Shown: in pieces, positions 12,052-14,373 of the stretch | How positions within the stretch are numbered: the first letter of the stretch is position 1 | How the letters are laid out: each line of letters begins with the position of its first letter | Assembly: GCA_016181325.1 (NCBI GenBank) | Contig: JACOZO010000114.1 | Span: forward strand, 1 to 14,373 | Direction: 5' to 3' | Origin: Candidatus Woesearchaeota archaeon | Lineage (GTDB): Archaea > Nanobdellota > Nanobdellia > Woesearchaeales > GW2011-AR4 | DNA: 14,373 bases | Notes under the pieces: generated by a model | Database searches by the model: none | The model's input: only the letters and a program-made list of their open reading frames with translations | What the model was told of the DNA's origin: nothing | Translations under genes and position numbers: made by a program

Positions 12052-13393
12052 GTGCACCGGCATATGGCCTGATTGTTGAGCTGCCATTATGATTTGTAGG
12101 GTGAGGGATGCCGTTTGGGCGCATTTCTATCTGCGACAAAACATATCTATCAATATCGTCGACAGAGAATCCAAATAGTTTCACCTTAGCTGGATCAGCT
12201 GCGTGGTACATAAAACCAACATGCAGGGAAGGATGAGTGCTGGCCATTGCCATTTGGTCTCCTAATGAGAAGATGGCACCATCCTTAAACTGCGCAAATC
12301 CATCCTGGCCCGGATCCTCAACAGGACTGTTAAAGTATCCATATCTGGATCTGACTGCAAAATCCTGGCCGTCCACTCTTTTAATTCTTGTCGGCTCATC
12401 ACCTATTTTTCTTAGGATAAGCTCCAAAATCAAATCGTCCAACTCAGCCCTGTATCCCCTGAGCAGGATGCTATGCCTGCCTGTGGAAGTATAAGATTTC
12501 ACAACATGTACATTCCCCACTGCCTGCTGAGCTTCTCTTCCTATAACATTACCTTCTGCAAGAAAACCCTCTAGTTGCTCAGACAGGTCTAATCTGACCT
12601 GAGCGCCATCTCCCAGCGAAACTTGCAGACCCTTTAATGAATTGCCCGTCAGTCTCTGCACTAGACTGTCCAGATATGCCATATGGACGTCAGAGTTGCT
12701 CATGAAATGATTTGTATAAAACTGCTTCACTCTTTGTATAATTCTATACAACCTCATGGACTCGCTTTCAATTTCTCTGGCCTTGAAATCCTCTGCTTCG
12801 GCGGTATGGCCCATGACCTGATGGATGAAAGGAGAGTGAGTTTCAAGCAGCACCATATATTGATCTGAATCCTGGAAAAATTCAGCTAAATTTCCCTTAA
12901 GTGTGTTTAGCCTATTCAGCATCTCCGGTTGGGTCATATCAGATTCCGCTAATCTGCTTTCAAGCACCCCTAGATTAGTATATAGAAGGGTAGACATAAC
13001 ACCGCGCTGTATTCTTGTGAAAAAATCAATAAACCTTCTTGCTCCTTCTGGAAGCCCGGCAACATATATTAAATGTTTATCTGTTCTCAATGCATCATTA
13101 AGTCCAACAAGATACAATGCGGTTTCTTCATTCCCATATTCAAATGCTATGTTACCCCTACTTCTTTTTGCTCTTACATCATCCATAGTAAGAAGTATCT
13201 GTCGGCCTTTTGAGACATCACTTGGCCTTGAACCTCCTGCCCTATAAATGAACTTCTCCCCTTCTTCTAAATCCTGCCAATTTGCCAGCAGATACTCCTC
13301 TGTAGTATGCTTTCCTACCCTTGATGGTCCTGCTATCACTATTGGAAACTTAAAATTATTTTCATCATATGTCAATGGTTCAATTGCTGTCAT
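12029..13393 (-). CDS. Unknown protein with N-terminal guanylate-kinase-like P-loop domain
   Basis: The N-terminus has a Gmk-type Walker A, GPSRVGKHT (22-30; compare GPSGVGKGT), followed in guanylate-kinase order by SRP (55-57), a YGN-like EYGNEE segment, a hydrophobic strand HLIYVAGLPEGARRF, and VLESRLAES...RLNTLKGNLAEFFQDSDQYMVLL resembling the lid and C-terminal helix of Gmk (~to residue 195). The GMP-binding RPR-x-x-E pattern is not intact, so the substrate may differ. Residues ~195-454 match nothing I know and include helices and a beta-rich part. The total of 454 aa is more than twice a normal Gmk. The ATG has no Shine-Dalgarno; TATAAA (13414-13419) lies about 24 nt upstream, so it is probably leaderless. 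It is convergent with and overlaps the AbrB-PhoU gene by 23 nt. Confidence 0.75.
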   Translation of the reverse strand: MTAIEPLTYDENNFKFPIVIAGPSRVGKHTTEEYLLANWQDLEEGEKFIYRAGGSRPSDVSKGRQILLTMDDVRAKRSRGNIAFEYGNEETALYLVGLNDALRTDKHLIYVAGLPEGARRFIDFFTRIQRGVMSTLLYTNLGVLESRLAESDMTQPEMLNRLNTLKGNLAEFFQDSDQYMVLLETHSPFIHQVMGHTAEAEDFKAREIESESMRLYRIIQRVKQFYTNHFMSNSDVHMAYLDSLVQRLTGNSLKGLQVSLGDGAQVRLDLSEQLEGFLAEGNVIGREAQQAVGNVHVVKSYTSTGRHSILLRGYRAELDDLILELILRKIGDEPTRIKRVDGQDFAVRSRYGYFNSPVEDPGQDGFAQFKDGAIFSLGDQMAMASTHPSLHVGFMYHAADPAKVKLFGFSVDDIDRYVLSQIEMRPNGIPHPTNHNGSSTIRPYAGAPSALYQA

Positions 13394-13412
13394 TTTTAAC
13401 CGATATGAAGGA

Positions 13413-13420
13413 CTATAAAC
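13413..13420 (-). promoter_or_regulatory. Box A promoter of the 454-aa kinase-like gene
   Basis: GTTTATAG on the minus strand is centred about 24 nt above the ATG at 13393. A further TATA-like word (TTTATATAAA, around 13451-13460) lies upstream and could serve a leadered transcript. Confidence 0.45.
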
Positions 13421-13653
13421 ATAATTATCTTCTTAAACTACTTCTGGGTTTATATAAATTATATAGTATCAAGATTTAATAGATTTATTTCTGTTTACAG
13501 GCTAATTAACGTGGGTTGGTATAAAAAATTTTCCTTTATAGCCCATATATTAGATATATATATCAACTTCGTGCTAGGATTGTATTGCTCAAGGTTTTAT
13601 TCAGCGAAAATGAGTAAAAATATCCCGTAGCTTCGCTGCGACCTGTTTTCTGG

Positions 13654-13700
13654 AGTAAAAATCCCTAAATGCTCCACAGTTTGCTGTTGGGATTTTTACT
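13654..13700. repeat. Perfect 12-bp palindrome X, with a second competing left arm
   Basis: AGTAAAAATCCC (13654-13665) pairs exactly with GGGATTTTTACT (13689-13700); the 23-nt loop contains ACAG/CTGT. Flanking TGGA and TCCA can extend the stem across a bulge. A near copy of the left arm, AGTAAAAATATCCC, lies at 13613-13626, so the right arm could pair with either copy. Confidence 0.65.
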
Positions 13701-13715
13701 GATTCCAAAAGTAAA

Positions 13716-13768
13716 TATAGCGGAAAACTTTAATTTTCGTATAAATTTGTTAAAGTTTTCCTGATATA
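13716..13768. repeat. Perfect 12-bp palindrome Y with TATAG/TATA ends
   Basis: GGAAAACTTTAA (13722-13733) pairs exactly with TTAAAGTTTTCC (13750-13761). Outside a small internal loop the ends TATA (13716-13719) and TATA (13765-13768) pair again. The right TATA is shared with the left end of the next palindrome. Confidence 0.65.
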
Positions 13769-13810
13769 GGAATTCACATTTACATACGAATATTAAAGTG
13801 AATTCCTATA
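13765..13810. repeat. Perfect 13-bp palindrome Z with TATAG/CTATA ends
   Basis: TATAGGAATTCAC (13765-13777) pairs exactly with GTGAATTCCTATA (13798-13810) around a 20-nt loop. It lies 5 nt from the scpA stop codon on the minus strand, so in the scpA mRNA it is the first structure after the gene and may define its 3' end. The gene-free stretch 13394-13815 otherwise contains AT-rich promoter sequence and palindromes X and Y. Confidence 0.7.
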
Positions 13811-13815
13811 AGTTG

Positions 13816-14373
13816 CTACTTTACCACAATCTTTATCTCCCCAAACGGCTCGTCCTGCTCAAGCTCTATCTTGCCCTGGTTCTCCAGGTACACCAGAGGT
13901 ATGAAAGTGTGCACCTTGTCCTGCTTTGACTGCGACGGAAGGAGCTGGGTGAAATTCACGACCTTGAGCCCGCTCATGAAGAGCGCCTTGATCTTGCCGT
14001 AGACCTGCCTTATTATAATAGTTATATCAACGGGCTTTTTAGGCACTTCCATGCTCATGGGGGGGATGGAATTCAAAACGCGCCTTTTCTTGACTTCCAA
14101 AGCCCTCTCCAGCGCCTTGACAAGGTCGAATATCGATACTTTCCTCTTCCTTGGCTGGGGAGTCCTTGGCAATAAAGTTGGAGTTTCCTCAAGCCTTGGT
14201 ATCGATGGAAAATCGGAATCAATAAGCTCAGGCTCTTCTTCTTCAGCCCCTGCAATGAGCCTGTCAAGCTCGATAATGTCTTCCCCGACAAGCCTGCTTG
14301 ACTTAAGCTTCAGCAGGATGGCAGCTGCAAGCACCATCTTCCCGCTTATCCTGAAATCGTGCTCCTTGAGCTT
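13816..14373 (-). CDS. scpA: Segregation and condensation protein A (C-terminal part, runs off the window)
   Basis: The frame is open to the window edge, giving 185 residues of a longer protein; the ATG at 14337 is internal because upstream codons (KLKEHDFRISGK) belong to the family. The N-terminal visible part (KMVLAAAILLKLKSSRL) matches the kleisin helix of ScpA. A variable acidic/Pro linker follows (EEEEPELIDSD...PRTPQPRKRK). The C-terminal winged-helix part (HTFIPLVYLENQGKIELEQDEPFGEIKI) binds the SMC ATPase head. ScpA bridges SMC heads in chromosome condensation. ScpB and Smc are not in the window. A hairpin array follows the stop codon. Confidence 0.88.
   Translation of the reverse strand, partial: KLKEHDFRISGKMVLAAAILLKLKSSRLVGEDIIELDRLIAGAEEEEPELIDSDFPSIPRLEETPTLLPRTPQPRKRKVSIFDLVKALERALEVKKRRVLNSIPPMSMEVPKKPVDITIIIRQVYGKIKALFMSGLKVVNFTQLLPSQSKQDKVHTFIPLVYLENQGKIELEQDEPFGEIKIVVK

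Noticed and set aside
13654..13810. CRISPR array or integron attC sites
   Set aside because: The units are palindromes of different sequence, not direct repeats with spacers, and no RYYYAAC/GTTRRRY core pair or integrase was seen.

Overview
The window is archaeal. It carries ribosomal protein S6e, initiation factor aIF2-gamma and an AbrB-PhoU fusion protein. Box A/TATA promoter elements sit about 24-28 nt upstream of many start codons, as in leaderless archaeal genes. Small membrane proteins of unknown family, an archaeal ScpA kleisin and a SbcD-related phosphoesterase suggest a DPANN-type genome (Woesearchaeota/Pacearchaeota-like). The lineage is inferred from gene style, not proven. No phage, insertion sequence, CRISPR array, rRNA or tRNA was seen.

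Layout. 1-2832 (minus): argG, a 118-aa unknown protein and argH form a tight operon for the last two steps of arginine synthesis, followed by the 5' end of a glutaredoxin gene (CPYC). 2891-3481 (plus): an ACT-domain protein that seems to have lost its N-terminal part. 3482-3640: two hairpin elements in the convergent gap. 3624-4352 (minus): metallophosphoesterase. 4353-4762: gene-free stretch with a perfectly paired four-way-junction element, a candidate ncRNA. 4763-5131 (minus): small multi-pass membrane protein. 5264-8113 (minus): an anchored coiled-coil protein, a lipase-like alpha/beta hydrolase and a Nudix hydrolase, closely packed. 8172-8785 (minus): a VapBC-like toxin-antitoxin pair. 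8892-10625 (plus): rps6e and aIF2-gamma. 10626-11109: regulatory gap with a broken small Cys/His-rich frame and a 40-aa ORF. 11110-12051 (plus): AbrB-PhoU protein, overlapping tail to tail with a 454-aa protein (12029-13393, minus) that has a guanylate-kinase-like P-loop. 13394-13815: AT-rich gap with three tandem perfect palindromes. 13816-14373 (minus): C-terminal part of ScpA.

The most unusual content is not a protein system. It is a set of long, perfectly paired intergenic palindromes at gene 3' ends. Three of them share TATAG...(C)TATA termini, and one locus forms a closed four-arm junction whose arms share 3-nt GTC/GAC boundaries. The 454-aa kinase-like protein, the unknown protein inside the arg operon beside a shortened ArgH, and the anchored-protein/lipase pair also deserve attention.
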